A stretch of 64,000 nt of DNA from Sphagnum compactum. Its lineage: Eukaryota > Bryophyta > Sphagnopsida > Sphagnales. A program made the translations under genes and the position numbers. The notes beneath the pieces are model-generated. The model was given only the letters and a program-made list of their open reading frames with translations. It was not told the DNA's origin and ran no database searches. The DNA lies in the NCBI GenBank assembly GCA_965153455.1, contig OZ234493.1:9352213-9416212 (forward strand), in the 5' to 3' direction. Shown piece by piece: positions 33,701 to 44,400 of this stretch (position 1 is its first letter; each line of letters starts with the position of its first letter).

Positions 33701-35584
33701 GATGCATGCATTGCAATGGGTTTGCTTGCAGACGATAATGAATGGCATCAAGCCTTGGAAGAAGTTGGTGTTTGGGCCTCAGGACGACAACTGCGTGACA
33801 TGTTTGCCTCCATGTTGATGTTTTGTGAGGTCACGAATCCGAGACAGCTATGGGATGCACATTGGGAGTCTTTGAGCGATGACATTGAAACAATGACACG
33901 CTGCGAGCGTGCTGATCCAACTGTTACCCTTTCTGAGGATGCGCTAAAGGATCGTGCATTGTATGAGATCGATCAGGTTCTCATGCGCAATGGACACCGC
34001 CTGGAAGATTTTCCAACGCTTCCCAAGTCTAATTACATCCCTTCTGTTCATGGAGGAAACCGATTAGTCGAAGAAGAGTTGGCTTATGATCAGCATTCAT
34101 TGACCCTAGATGTAGACAATGCAAAAGATAGGCTCAATGGTGATCAGCGCAACGCATACGAAACTATTTTGAATGCCGTGACAAACAAAGAGGGCAAACT
34201 ATTCTTTGTGTATGGCAGTGGTGGGACCGGCAAAACATTTGTTTGGACAACACTTTTGTCCCGTCTACGAGGGCAAGGCAAAATCGTGCTTGCAGTTGCC
34301 TCATCAGGAATTGCATCTTTGTTGCTTCTGGGCGGCAGAACCGCCCATTCAAGATTCAAGATTCCGATTGATCTCCACGATGAGTCAACTTGCAACATCA
34401 CACAACAGATGAAAGTGGCCGAGTTGGTGCGTAAAGCTGATCTGATCATTTGGGATGAGGCACCGATGATGCATCGTCGAGCTTTTGAAGCTGTTGATCG
34501 CACCTTGCGTGATTTGATGCAATTGGATGATGCACAGGCAACCGAGAAAATCTTTGGTGGGAAAACTGTGGTCCTTGGTGGGGATTTTCGACAGATCTTG
34601 CCTGTTGTTCCCAAGGGGGGACGAGAAGACATTGTCAGTGCTTCGTTGCTTCGATCGCATCTTTGGCAGCATGTTATAATTCTTCGTCTTCATATCAACA
34701 TGCGAGTCATGGCAACCAATTCTGAAGAGCAGCGAGAGTTTACCAAATGGGTGTTGAATGTTGGAGACGGTAATCTTCCTCCCATTGCAAAAGAAGAAGG
34801 TGTCGATCCAGATTGGATCAAGATTCCATCCCATATGAGGCTGCCAACAGAAGATTGCAGCTTAAAAGGATTAATCCGAACCATCTATCCGCATCACCAG
34901 TGCCACTCTGGAGATGCCATGTATATTATGCAACGCAGCATTCTAGCCCCTAAGAATACTAACGTTGATGAAGTCAACAATGCAATTTTAGAATCGCTAT
35001 CTGAAGAATCGCACACATACCTCAGCGCAAATTCTTTGACTCCAACAGAAGAAGGTGCAAGTGTTGCTGCATGAGTTTCAATGGATTCATTATATCCGGT
35101 GGAATTTTTAGAGACTTTGCAATTTAGCGGTATCGCAAATCATGAGCTGGAACTCAAAGTGGGTGTGCCAATCCTTTTGTTGCGTAATCTCAATCAATCA
35201 ATAGGATTGTGCAATGGTACGAGGTTGATTGTCAAAAGATTAGGTCAGCGTGTCATTGAAGCGGAAATCATCACAGGAAACAATGTCGGCAAACGTGTGT
35301 TCATACCTCGCATCATCATGTCCCCTTCTGGGACCGATTGGCCATTTGTTTTGTGTCGTCGTCAATTTCCAGTTCGAGTGGCATTTGCGATCACAATCAA
35401 CAAAAGTCAAGGTCAGACATTCAACAACGTTGGGGTATATTTGCCGTCTCCGGTCTATTCCCATGGTCAGCTCTATGTTGCTATTTCACGGGTCACAAGT
35501 AGTGCAAACATCAAGATTTTCAACGGCCACAGTCCCGATAGATACATGCGGAATGTCGTATATAAAGAGGTTTTGGAAATGTAG
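30737..35584 (+). pseudogene. Helitron RepHel protein (HUH Rep plus PIF1-type helicase), three nonsense codons
   Basis: This is the rolling-circle transposition enzyme of Helitrons: Rep nicks and joins single strands and the helicase unwinds. One frame of 1,616 codons runs from 30737 to 35584 with stops at 32096 (TGA after PYGEDG), 33197 (TAG after IEISR) and 35072 (TGA after GASVAA), and no frameshift. In order: four 43-residue repeats; a Cys-rich FCSTKMW segment; the Helitron-like N domain (LELYHKIGS-type block, PLLFPYGEDG); the two-histidine HUH motif in GLPHAHILIFF (codons at 32735-32743); a Cys cluster CMMHGPCG; the Tyr motif KYLFKYVYKG; then Walker A GSGGTGKT (34214-34237), Walker B LIIWDEAP (34445), GGDFRQILPVV and the C-terminal INKSQGQT and VAISRV helicase motifs. 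All catalytic motifs are intact. With the three stops it cannot make full-length protein, unless read-through occurs. Downstream lies its own Helitron 3' end. Confidence 0.93.
30761..31300 (+). repeat. 129-bp (43-residue) tandem repeat at the RepHel N terminus
   Basis: GATGCGTCAGCTCAAGGCA recurs with starts at 30761, 30914, 31043, 31172 and 31301 (the last truncated). The first period is 153 because a 24-bp AATCGCCTACAGAGAGAACG word is doubled. Each unit encodes a Ser-Glu-His-Glu-Arg-Arg stretch, a basic NRLQRERRAKQREQ helix and a FRNDALQLFGD acidic turn. A second frame (from 30528) also stays open across the repeat. Confidence 0.93.
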
Positions 35585-35761
35585 TTGGTAGGTGTAATTT
35601 TGTAATATGTATCGTCAAATGCACAGGCAAAAATGGATTCATACTAGATTTTTTATTTAAAATAAACAAAGTAACTGCGACACCAATATCATTGAGCATC
35701 ATTTTGTAATATGTACCGTCAAATACACACACCTGTGCATTATGCACGGGGCTCAAACTAG
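35585..35761 (+). other. Helitron 3' end, present twice in succession
   Basis: After the RepHel stop, TTTTGTAATATGTATCGTCA at 35598 leads to a degenerate end with CATACTAG (35640-35647). A second TTTTGTAATATGTACCGTCA at 35702 leads to the intact hairpin (35732-35750) and CTAG. The doubled CGTCAAAT-CACA words show that the terminator region was duplicated, and the outer copy is the better preserved. Confidence 0.8.
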
Positions 35762-36678
35762 TCTATAGTAAAGGAACAATGAAGCCTCCCTTGAAGCCGT
35801 CCGAATGAAGCTTCCCCTAAATCCGTCCGGACCGGACGGACATTTCTTCCATCCGTCCGACCCGTCCATCCATCCGTCCCGTCATACAGGGAAGATGGCA
35901 TCATACAGGGAAAAAAACCCTGGCAGAAATAAATAACCCCCCCCCCCGCCCCCTCATGCCCGGCCCCAGGGGGGGCACCCCCAAGATTTACTGTACAAAG
36001 GACGTGGTCTTTTTCTTTTCATTTTTTTTTTCGTTCTCTGTTTTCGGTGTTTTTTTTGGTTTATAATAATAAAATAGAAAAATAGAAAAATAATCTTATA
36101 TATATATATATATAGTTTTAATTTTTTAATTCATCCATCCCATCAGCCGTCTATTTAAGCCGGACGGGGATGGATGTCTATTTAAGCCGGATGGGGTGGG
36201 TTAGGACCGGCAAAGACCCAGCAGTTTTAGGTGCATGTTTGATTTATTTTAAACACACACCTGTGCATTAGGCACGGGGCACAAACTTGCCCGCCCCCAA
36301 GGGGGGCACCCCCAAGATTTACTGTACAGAGGACGGGGTGTTTTTCTTTTCATTTGTTTTTTCGTTCTCTATTTTCGGTGTTTCTTTTTGTTTATAATAA
36401 TAATAATAAAATAAAAAAATGAAAAATTATCTTATATATATATATGTACCGTTTCAATACGCACACCTGTGCATTATGCATGGGGCTCAAACTTGCCCGG
36501 CCCCAGGGGGGCACCCCTAAGATTTACTGTATAGAGGACGGGGTGTTTTTCTTTTCATTTTCTTTTTTGTTCTCTATTTTCGGTGTTTCTTTTTGTTTAT
36601 AATAATAATAATAAAACAAAAAAATGAAAAATTATGTACCGTCAAATACACACACCTGTGCATTATGCACGGGGCTCA
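35762..36678 (+). mobile_element. Non-autonomous Helitron H5, abutting the autonomous copy
   Basis: Starts with TCTATAGTAAAGGAACAATG immediately after the CTAG of the preceding element, with no base between. It carries three internal units (anchors 35983, 36313 and 36519), each followed by a CCTGTGCATTA hairpin. The last 3' end breaks off after GGGGCTCA at 36678, where another element's 5' sequence begins, so CTAG is lost. Confidence 0.78.
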
Positions 36679-36850
36679 GACGTCGTGGTCGTGAAGCTTC
36701 AGGATGAAATGAAGCTTTCCATCCATCCGTCCGTCCGTCATCCATCCAAACAGAACAAATATATTTTTTAAAAAGGAAAAAAACTAGAAAAAAAATCAAA
36801 ACAGAAAAACACTTTAACAATTAAATTTTTTTTGTAAACACTTTCTAAAA
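36679..36850 (+). mobile_element. Partial copy of the 36851 element's 5' region
   Basis: GACGTCGTGGTCGTGAAGCT and the following GGATGAAATGAAGCTTTCC are nearly identical to bases from 36861 on, and the shared AAACAGAACAAATAT and AACACTTT words also match. The terminal TATAGTAAAG is missing. Confidence 0.75.
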
Positions 36851-37808
36851 TATAGTAAAGGACGTCGTGGTCGTGAAGCTTCGGGATGAAATGAAGCTTT
36901 CCATCATCCACCCGTCCGTCATCCATCCCGTCATCCGTCCCGTCATCCATCCAAACAGAACAAATATATATTTAAGAAAGGAAAAAACTAGAAACAAAAT
37001 GAAACAAAAACACTTTAACAATTAGAAACTTTTTGTAAACACTTAAACATGAAACAAAAAAGGGAAATACAGTAAAATAATCTTAATAGAAAATTAAAAA
37101 ATAGATGACAAAAAATAAGAAACAAAACAGAGAGCAAAAGAAAGAGAAAAAAAACCCATACTTGAAAAAAAAAAAGAGGTTTGTCTTCTTTTTCCAAACT
37201 TCAAACCTGCATCTAATCAAACAAAAATAAAAAAGTTTTTTTAATTATTTTTATTATAAAACATATTAAAAAAACTAGAATTTTTTTGGAAAATAAAATA
37301 GAAACTAAATAAATAAATAAACGCATAAAAATAAAAATAAAATGAAGATAGACAAAATAAGAATAGAAAAAATTAAAACATGAAACAAACATAAACAAAA
37401 AAAAGTAAAAACACAAAAACTATAAAAAAAAGGAACGGAAACAAATGAAACAAGGAAAGGGAAATACAGTAAAATCATTTTAAGAGAAAAAAAATTACAA
37501 AAAAGAAGAAACCAAACAAAGAGTAGAAAATAAGAAACAATAAAACTTATAATAATGAAGAAAAACCCTACTTGAAAAAGAATGAGGTGTGTCTTCTTTC
37601 TCCAAACTTCAAACTTGCATCCAAATAAACAAAAATACAAAAGTGAAAAAGAAACATTTTATTTTTATTATACAAAATAATAATAAAAATAGAAAACACA
37701 TAAAAATAAAAAATAAAAAAGATAAAAGTTTCTATAAAAAAAACTAATACATGAACCAAACATTGTTGAAATAACACACCTGTGCATTAGGCACAGGGTT
37801 CAAACTAG
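36851..37808 (+). mobile_element. Non-autonomous Helitron, second family, copy A
   Basis: Starts with TATAGTAAAGGACGTCGTGG and ends with a perfect 7-bp hairpin (CCTGTGC, loop ATTAG, GCACAGG at 37779-37797), an 11-base spacer and CTAG at 37805-37808. The 958 bp are A-rich and non-coding; open frames are by-products. It shares only its terminal words with the RepHel family. Copy B at 40242-41166 is inverted. Confidence 0.8.
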
Positions 37809-40241
37809 TTATATAATAAAAACTGTATCTCTTTCAAAAGGACAAAATTTTGTGTCAAAGTTGCCAAGGTACTAACTACGATTATTAGTTTAGTTGTGGG
37901 TCCAATCCATCCATCCATCCATCCAAAGTCCTAAACCTTTTCATTGTCAATTTTTTTTTTTTGGGTGCCTAGGCTTCATTGTTGTTGGTTGGCCGACCCA
38001 TCATCAAAAAAAAAAAAAAAAAAGTTTCAAAACTTTGGACACTCTTAAGGCAGAAGGTTTTAAGGCCCACTTTAGATGAGGGGTCCAAGGTCGAGGGTCC
38101 AATGAAATAGAGCAATCTTATTGGATGAGAGCCATAAATTGGACGCACAATCTTTAGATGAGGAGGGTCCAAGGTTAAAAAAAAAGAGTAGCAAATCAAG
38201 GCTAAACCTACATGGCACCATTTTGGAGGGAAAATCAATTGGTTTGGACCCAAAGAAAAAAGGGAGCTCAAAGGAGAGCTGCTTCCCTTTGACCCACCTC
38301 CCCACTCCCCCCTCTTATAATAATAATAATAATAATATATATATATAAATCATTGGGTAGCCTATTACCTATTGTCATGACCATAGCCAGAAAATTTGAA
38401 AAAAATTTGTTTTGGTAAAAGGCTATTATTGATAGGTAACTCATTGGGTAATTAGGTCACCAATCCAGACATGCAAAAATAGGTGAGCTCCAATTAGCTA
38501 CATGTATACATGCTATATATGGGTTTAGGGTTTAGGGTTTTATATATAACCCTATATATACCTCCTAAAATTGTTGCTGAGGCTAGGCTAGTCCTTCACA
38601 TGGGTACCTAAATTCCCCACTCCAATCAACCCAAGCACCACCACACACCAGCACTACTACCATTTGCTACAAGCATCAAGAGGTTGGCATTGAATTGGCT
38701 GAGTCATTGCAGATAGTCTCCCACCTTCTCCAACTTGCTTTCCCAGCCACAACCCAATTCTTGTGGCACTCAAATGCTCCTCAAGTTATGTGGCATTTCC
38801 TTTCTTGTGTGATTGTTAGTAACTAAATTAGGTATTTGGCAGATTTCTTGCAAATATTTTACTACTTTTGCCCTTTGTGATTGTGAATTCATAAACTCAA
38901 GAAGAATGTAGCTAAGCATTTGTTTTTTCTATATGCCTACTATTATTAGGTCTTGTGTGAGCTTGTCACCTTCTCTTTTTTTCTTTTTTCTTTTTTTTTT
39001 TCCTGTTAGGCCCTGCCCCCCACAGGCAGGGATTTATTTATTTATTTATTTATTTTTTAAAAAGTTGCATTGTTTTTCCACCTGAGGAAAGAAAGGGTTG
39101 CACATTCTGCGAAAATGCCAGAATTGTAAAGAAGATTTATGCAACCATTTTGCTTTGCTAGTGCAAATTTGGCAGAATACATCTCCATCTCCATGAATTT
39201 TTTTGGTGGCATATATAGTAGAAAATTTTATTATCTATGGTTACAATGAAAATTGGCAATGTCAATAAAGAAAACTCGGTTATAGCATGCATGGCAAGTT
39301 GCTAAAGAACTACATATAATCACATTATATGAGGGGATTTAACCTTGGTCATTCAAGACTCTACCAATTGTAACATAATGTCTCTTGCAAGTCGATGAGT
39401 TAGTAATGCTTTTAAAACAAAAGAATACATATATAAGGAAGCGAATTGTAAGCAAATTAGTGAAGATTGTAAAAATATATCCTCAATAACTCTTTTTAAA
39501 TTTTATATTCGCTGGTGATTGACAACAACAACAAAATTTTTGAAAATCACCAAAACTTATAGACAATGAAAATATCAAACAAAACAAAAACAAGAAACCA
39601 CCCAAAAGCCATAGATCAAGGGATGCAAGCACTTGGAATTGGGCAACCTACAACTTTAAAAGAGCTTTTAAGCATTCAAGGCATATCAACATTTCTTTGA
39701 TTATTAAATCCCAATGGCTTGATCACAAGGGAAAGTTTGCATTGTACAAAAGGATTGTCAAAACATGCAAATGCACAAAGACATGTGTTTCATCAATCAA
39801 GTGAGAATCTTAGATTTGATCAAATTCAAGTTATTGAATCCATGTTCATCCTCCATTTGAATTGTGACAATTTCACATGCTATAAGATGTTGATAGTATT
39901 CGAAAGGCCTAGGGCAACTTTGGCATTACTTTTCATTATCTTAAATAGAACAGGGGGAAAAAATGAATAAAAGATTGATGGCCGGAATCATCACAATGGG
40001 AGACAAAAAGGGAAGACCAAAAAAAGGCCAAAAGATGAACAACCCGCAAGAACCAAAAAAAGGGAGAGAGCTAGTCCCTTTAATGGTAGGAAACTATCTC
40101 ACCCACAACCCCTTTAATGTCGCATACATGCAAATCATGACATCTAATAATAATGGGAGGTCTAGAACAAGCATCACCCACCAACGCAGTCTTCCTCTTT
40201 ATAGTAGAGGCTAAAGCACATTAAAGAGCAATATTAACACA
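37809..40241. other. AT-rich DNA between the inverted Helitron copies
   Basis: No gene is supported. Contents include (ATCC)n at 37905-37924, a TAAT run with TA repeats at 38318-38345, two perfect TTTAGGG units at 38522-38540 followed by a TATATA palindrome, and a TTTA run at 39027-39052. The short frames at 39719-39970 and 39963-40214 have no recognisable product. Confidence 0.5.
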
Positions 40242-41166
40242 CTAGTTTGAACCCTGTGCCTAATGCACAGGTGTGTTATTTCAACAATGTTTGGTTCATG
40301 TTTTAATTTTTTTTTTAAACTTTTATCTTTTTAATTTTTTTATCTTTATGTGTTTTATTTTATTATTATTATTTTGTATAATAAAAATAAAATGTTTCTT
40401 TTTCACTTTTGTATTTTTGTTTATTTGGATGCAAGTTTGAAGTTTGGAGAAAGAAGACACACCTCATTCTTTTTCAAGTAGGGTTTTTCTTCATTATTAT
40501 AAGTTTTATTTTTTCTTATTTTCTATTCTTTATTTGGTTTTTTCTTTTTTGTAATTTTTTTCTTTTATAATGATTTTATTGTATTTCCCTTTCCTTGTTT
40601 CATTTGTTTCCATTCCTTTTTTATAGTTTTTGTGTTTTTACTTTTTTTTGTTTATGTTTGTTTAATGTTTTAATTTTTTCTATTCTTATTTTGTCTATCT
40701 TCATTTTTTTTCTATTTTTATGCATTTATTTATTTATTTAGTTTCTATTTTCTTTTCCAAAAAAAGTTAGTTTTTCTAATATGTTTTATAGTAAAAATAA
40801 TGAAAAAAAACTTTTTAATTTTTGTTTGATTAGATGCAGGTTTGAAGTTTGGAAAAAGAAGACAAACCTTTTTTTTTTTCAAGGTTTTTTTTCTCTTTCT
40901 TTTGTTCTCTGTTTTGTTTCTTATTTTTTGTCATCTATTTTTTAGTTTTCTTTTAAGATTATTTTATTGTATTTCCTTTTTTTGTTTCATGTTTAACTGT
41001 TTACAAAAAGTTTCTAATTGTTAAAGTGTTTTTCTGTTTTTATTGTTTTTCTAGTTTTTTCCCTTTTTTAAATATATATTTGTTATGTTTGGATGGATGA
41101 CGGGATGGATGGATGGAAAGCTTCATTTCATCCCGAAGCTTCACGACCACGACGTCTTTTACTATA
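40242..41166 (-). mobile_element. Non-autonomous Helitron, second family, copy B
   Basis: On the minus strand it starts near 41166 with TATAGTAAAAGACGTCGTGG and runs through the same A-rich body as copy A to the perfect hairpin at 40271-40253 and CTAG at 40245-40242, with TG following. Length 925 bp against 958 for copy A. The two are strongly similar along their length by eye. Confidence 0.8.
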
Positions 41167-44100
41167 TAAAATTGCCTGAAAAATTGAATGCAAAAAAATA
41201 ATGATAAATGACCTCTTGATTGTTTATTGTGGAAAAAACGAACACATTCCTTGATGCAACAATCCATATCATGCACAAGTGCGTTGTGCACCTCCATGGC
41301 CATCGGAATAAAATGGTGCCTTTCATGAAACCTTCTTTATTTGCAAATCTTATCAATGGTGTTAAGTTTTGTAACTGCATTTGTTAATCGACTAATGACA
41401 TTCGAAACCACCATCTCTCGTGTCAAGTCAATAACCACCACATTGGCAACGAAGACCTGGTCTTGTCGGGTCATGTAGAAATCGGCTCGTAATGAAATTC
41501 TTGATGTAAAGGCGCACCACCACTTTCTCCATACATCGTATTGTGCCCACTCTTTTCAACAACGATATACATGATGTTTTGGATGGCGTCATGTGGGGTA
41601 TCCGTTAACCTCCAAACGGGCAACGAATTAAGTGTGTGCTAGATGCGTCCGATTTGCTTACACATTCGCACGTGAAAAGACTAAATATCGAAGGCTAAAT
41701 TAAACCGAGACAAAAATGTAATGTTGAGATACAAAATAAAAACTTCACAACATTTAAATGGGTGTTAAATGATTCATCACAATATTCAAGCAACCAATAA
41801 TGATGAGGATATACAATAGCTACTGCATCATTCACCCCACAATATGGAAAAATGTTTACGCATTTCAATCATTAATTTCGTTGTTGCTTCTAAACATTGT
41901 TTACTTTAACACCTTCCACAACTTGGCCATGAAAAATGCCCCCAATCACCTAACATGTCAAAACGTGTTAAAGTCTGAAGCTTCATTATAAGAAAAATGA
42001 GGATTTATGATTGATTCCTACAATTAGTTTTTAGTAGCAAATGACATTTGCGATTAAAAATCAATCTAATAACAAAAGACAAGTCACAATTGACTACTAG
42101 TCACATGTGATAAATGAAATATTTTGTTTTAAAATACATACACATTCACAATGTACTAATTTCAATGAAACTCTAATGCAATTATTTTTGTGACCAACAA
42201 TTTGCTACCATGTGGTTCAAGCATAACAAATCCAAAGAAGACATACGAAAATATTTTTATTTCAAAATTAAAAATCTATAAACAAAAGCAAAATTTCCAA
42301 TTGTTTGATTAAACAATACAAGATTACACCATGTGACGTAACTATAACTAATCCAAATGTGGCACATGGCCACCTAGGCAAACCCTAGGACTAGGCCACG
42401 TGGTACCTAATCCACATGGCACCTACGCTATGCCATGTGGCACCTAGACTAACCCTATGACTAGGCCATGTGGCACTGAGGTTAAGGCACATGGAACCTA
42501 TGTTAAGCCATGTGGCACCTAAGTTGAGCCACATGGCCTTCTAAGCTACCTAGCCATAAGTCTAGTTTAGGTGGCTTACATTACTTAACCTAGTGTAAGG
42601 TTAAATTATTTCTCAAGAAAAGTCTCCAAACATGTTTCACACTTGTGTTTTTGACAATATTGTTATGTTCCTAAAACTTTTGTTCAATGCATTGATTAAG
42701 AACATGAAAATACATTTATTTTAGATATTGTTGAAGTTTCAAAATCTATGCAACTTGATAACTGTACTCACTAAAAAATTTAAATGAAAATTTTCATTTT
42801 AATGTTTTCTACGTTTTTATAAAGTTTGATGGGTCCAATAGAATGAAGGTGTTACATTCCTAGTGGTATCACCCAAGGATGGGTTTGTGAAATAACACTT
42901 GATTCAAAGGACAAGTCTAATTCTACATTATTATAGCCATGTCTTTATAGGAGGTTGTATTAACACCACAAGAATGGTTCTAAACATTTGGTACATGGTT
43001 TTAGTTTTCAAAGAAGTCATTTTTATGATTCTTTCAATGTAGGATACAACATCATCAAATGAGAACAAAAGATTATGACAAGTGGTCCCATTTATGTCCA
43101 AGTTTAACATATTCAAAATCAACATTGAATTGGATTGTGATGAAAACCTAGATTGTGAAGGCTATACGCTATTAATGGCATGTTAGACTTATATTGTCCT
43201 CAAGTTGATTGCCTTTTGATTGAAGTTTTGACAAAATAATGAGTGGAAAATAAGGCATGCTAGTTAGTCTCTTACAACAACAAAGAGGATGAATTTAATT
43301 TTTCTTTATTGCTTGGTGCATTTTAGCAATAACTTTTGGTTGTTAGTCTAGGTGTGCATATTTGTTAATCTAGATTTGGATTGCAAGAATCTCAAAGACT
43401 TAGTCACTTAAGGTTTGCCTTAATGTTTGCCTCTCCAATGATGTTTTTTTGCCATTTTTTGTTTATTATGTGACCTTAAGGTCAAGTTGCTTTTGCTCAT
43501 GCATTGTAGAGTGTTCCCTAAGATTGTGATTTGACATATTGACACCATGTGAAGGACAAATATACATCTATTCACAAGTTTTGTCGCAAAGGTCTATGGT
43601 ATTGAATGAGATCAACACCGAAATGGCATTCTTGCATTATAGTACTGATGTTATCTTCACTCATTGCAAAATTGTAGTTGTATACCACCTTCCTAAACAA
43701 TGGAGACAAGACTACAAAAACACTAAGTCATTTTAGCTACGAGTATCAAGCTATATGGTAAAAGTGAATGTTGAACTCCACCATGATCAATCATGTGCCC
43801 ATATAGTTATTATTTGTTGATGCACCATACTTAATTACACTGACACAATTGCACACTCTTAGCTCAGATGAAAATTCAATCCACTTTGCAAATGTACCCA
43901 AATCAGATTTTATTTGATGCATAGATTGCAATGTACAATCCCGAGAGTTCATCATTAGACATTGTAGATTGTGAAAATATACCAAGCATTGGTCATGTTG
44001 TGTTTGTCATTGTAAAAGTGGGGGGATCTTTAACATCTACTTGATGTTTTGGGATTAGTACAATTAGTGTGCACAATCCCCACCAATAGTGCAAGCTTTT

Positions 44101-44400
44101 AGCTCAGACCTAAAATCAAGTATCCAAGACAATGGGGAGACACATGCATATGGTATTACGTGATTATATCACAAACTACTACTTATATGATTATATTACA
44201 AAGTTTGTAGATTTTCTGAGTAGTAGAGAATTTTTTGCTAGCAATGGATTTGATGCTGTAGAGAGTATTATCAACTGGGGAGAGAAAATGGCAATGACAA
44301 TGTTGAGATAAAGTGCCAGACAGAAAAAGCAATGAAGATGTCAAATACTAGGAGCTCTCAAAGGGCTCAATGCAAGGGTGTGAATAGTAGCATTTCTGGG
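41167..44400. other. AT-rich intergenic DNA without a supported gene
   Basis: No domain recognised. It contains the GTGGCAC cluster at 42355-42590. Around 41380-41640 the composition is more even and might be a relic of mobile DNA, but no protein could be read through it. Confidence 0.5.
42355..42590. repeat. Clustered CACATGG / CATGTGGCACC repeats
   Basis: About ten occurrences of CATGTGGCACCTA or its near complement, with CTAGGCAAACCCTA/CTAACCCTATGACTAGG words, irregularly spaced at 20-40 bases. Because CACATGTG is self-complementary the copies can pair with each other. Confidence 0.75.

Larger units (their letters stand above)
27583..35761 (+). mobile_element. Candidate autonomous Helitron carrying RepHel and gene fragments
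   Basis: The right end is firm: hairpin CCTGTGCATTATGCACGGG at 35732-35750 and CTAG at 35758-35761. The left end is tentative: CATAGTAAGGAACAAATG at 27584 matches the 5' end of H1 closely but lacks a clear TC. Between the ends lie a 33-bp minisatellite, a bZIP-like fragment and an aldo-keto reductase exon (both minus strand), an inverted piece of the family 5' region, and the RepHel pseudogene. About 8.2 kb is a normal size for a gene-capturing plant Helitron. If the left end is rejected, only about 30.7-35.8 kb is certain. Confidence 0.5.

Noticed and set aside
32096-35074. Programmed stop-codon read-through in RepHel.
   Set aside because: Three different stop contexts at positions explained by simple transitions fit decay better; no read-through signal was seen.
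37569-41024. Phe/Leu-rich frames within the A-rich Helitron copies A and B (for example 37568-37777 and 40842-41024).
   Set aside because: They come from AT-rich non-coding bodies and differ between the two copies.
42355-42590. CRISPR-like array.
   Set aside because: Spacing is irregular, repeats vary and alternate in orientation, and the genome is a plant nuclear one.
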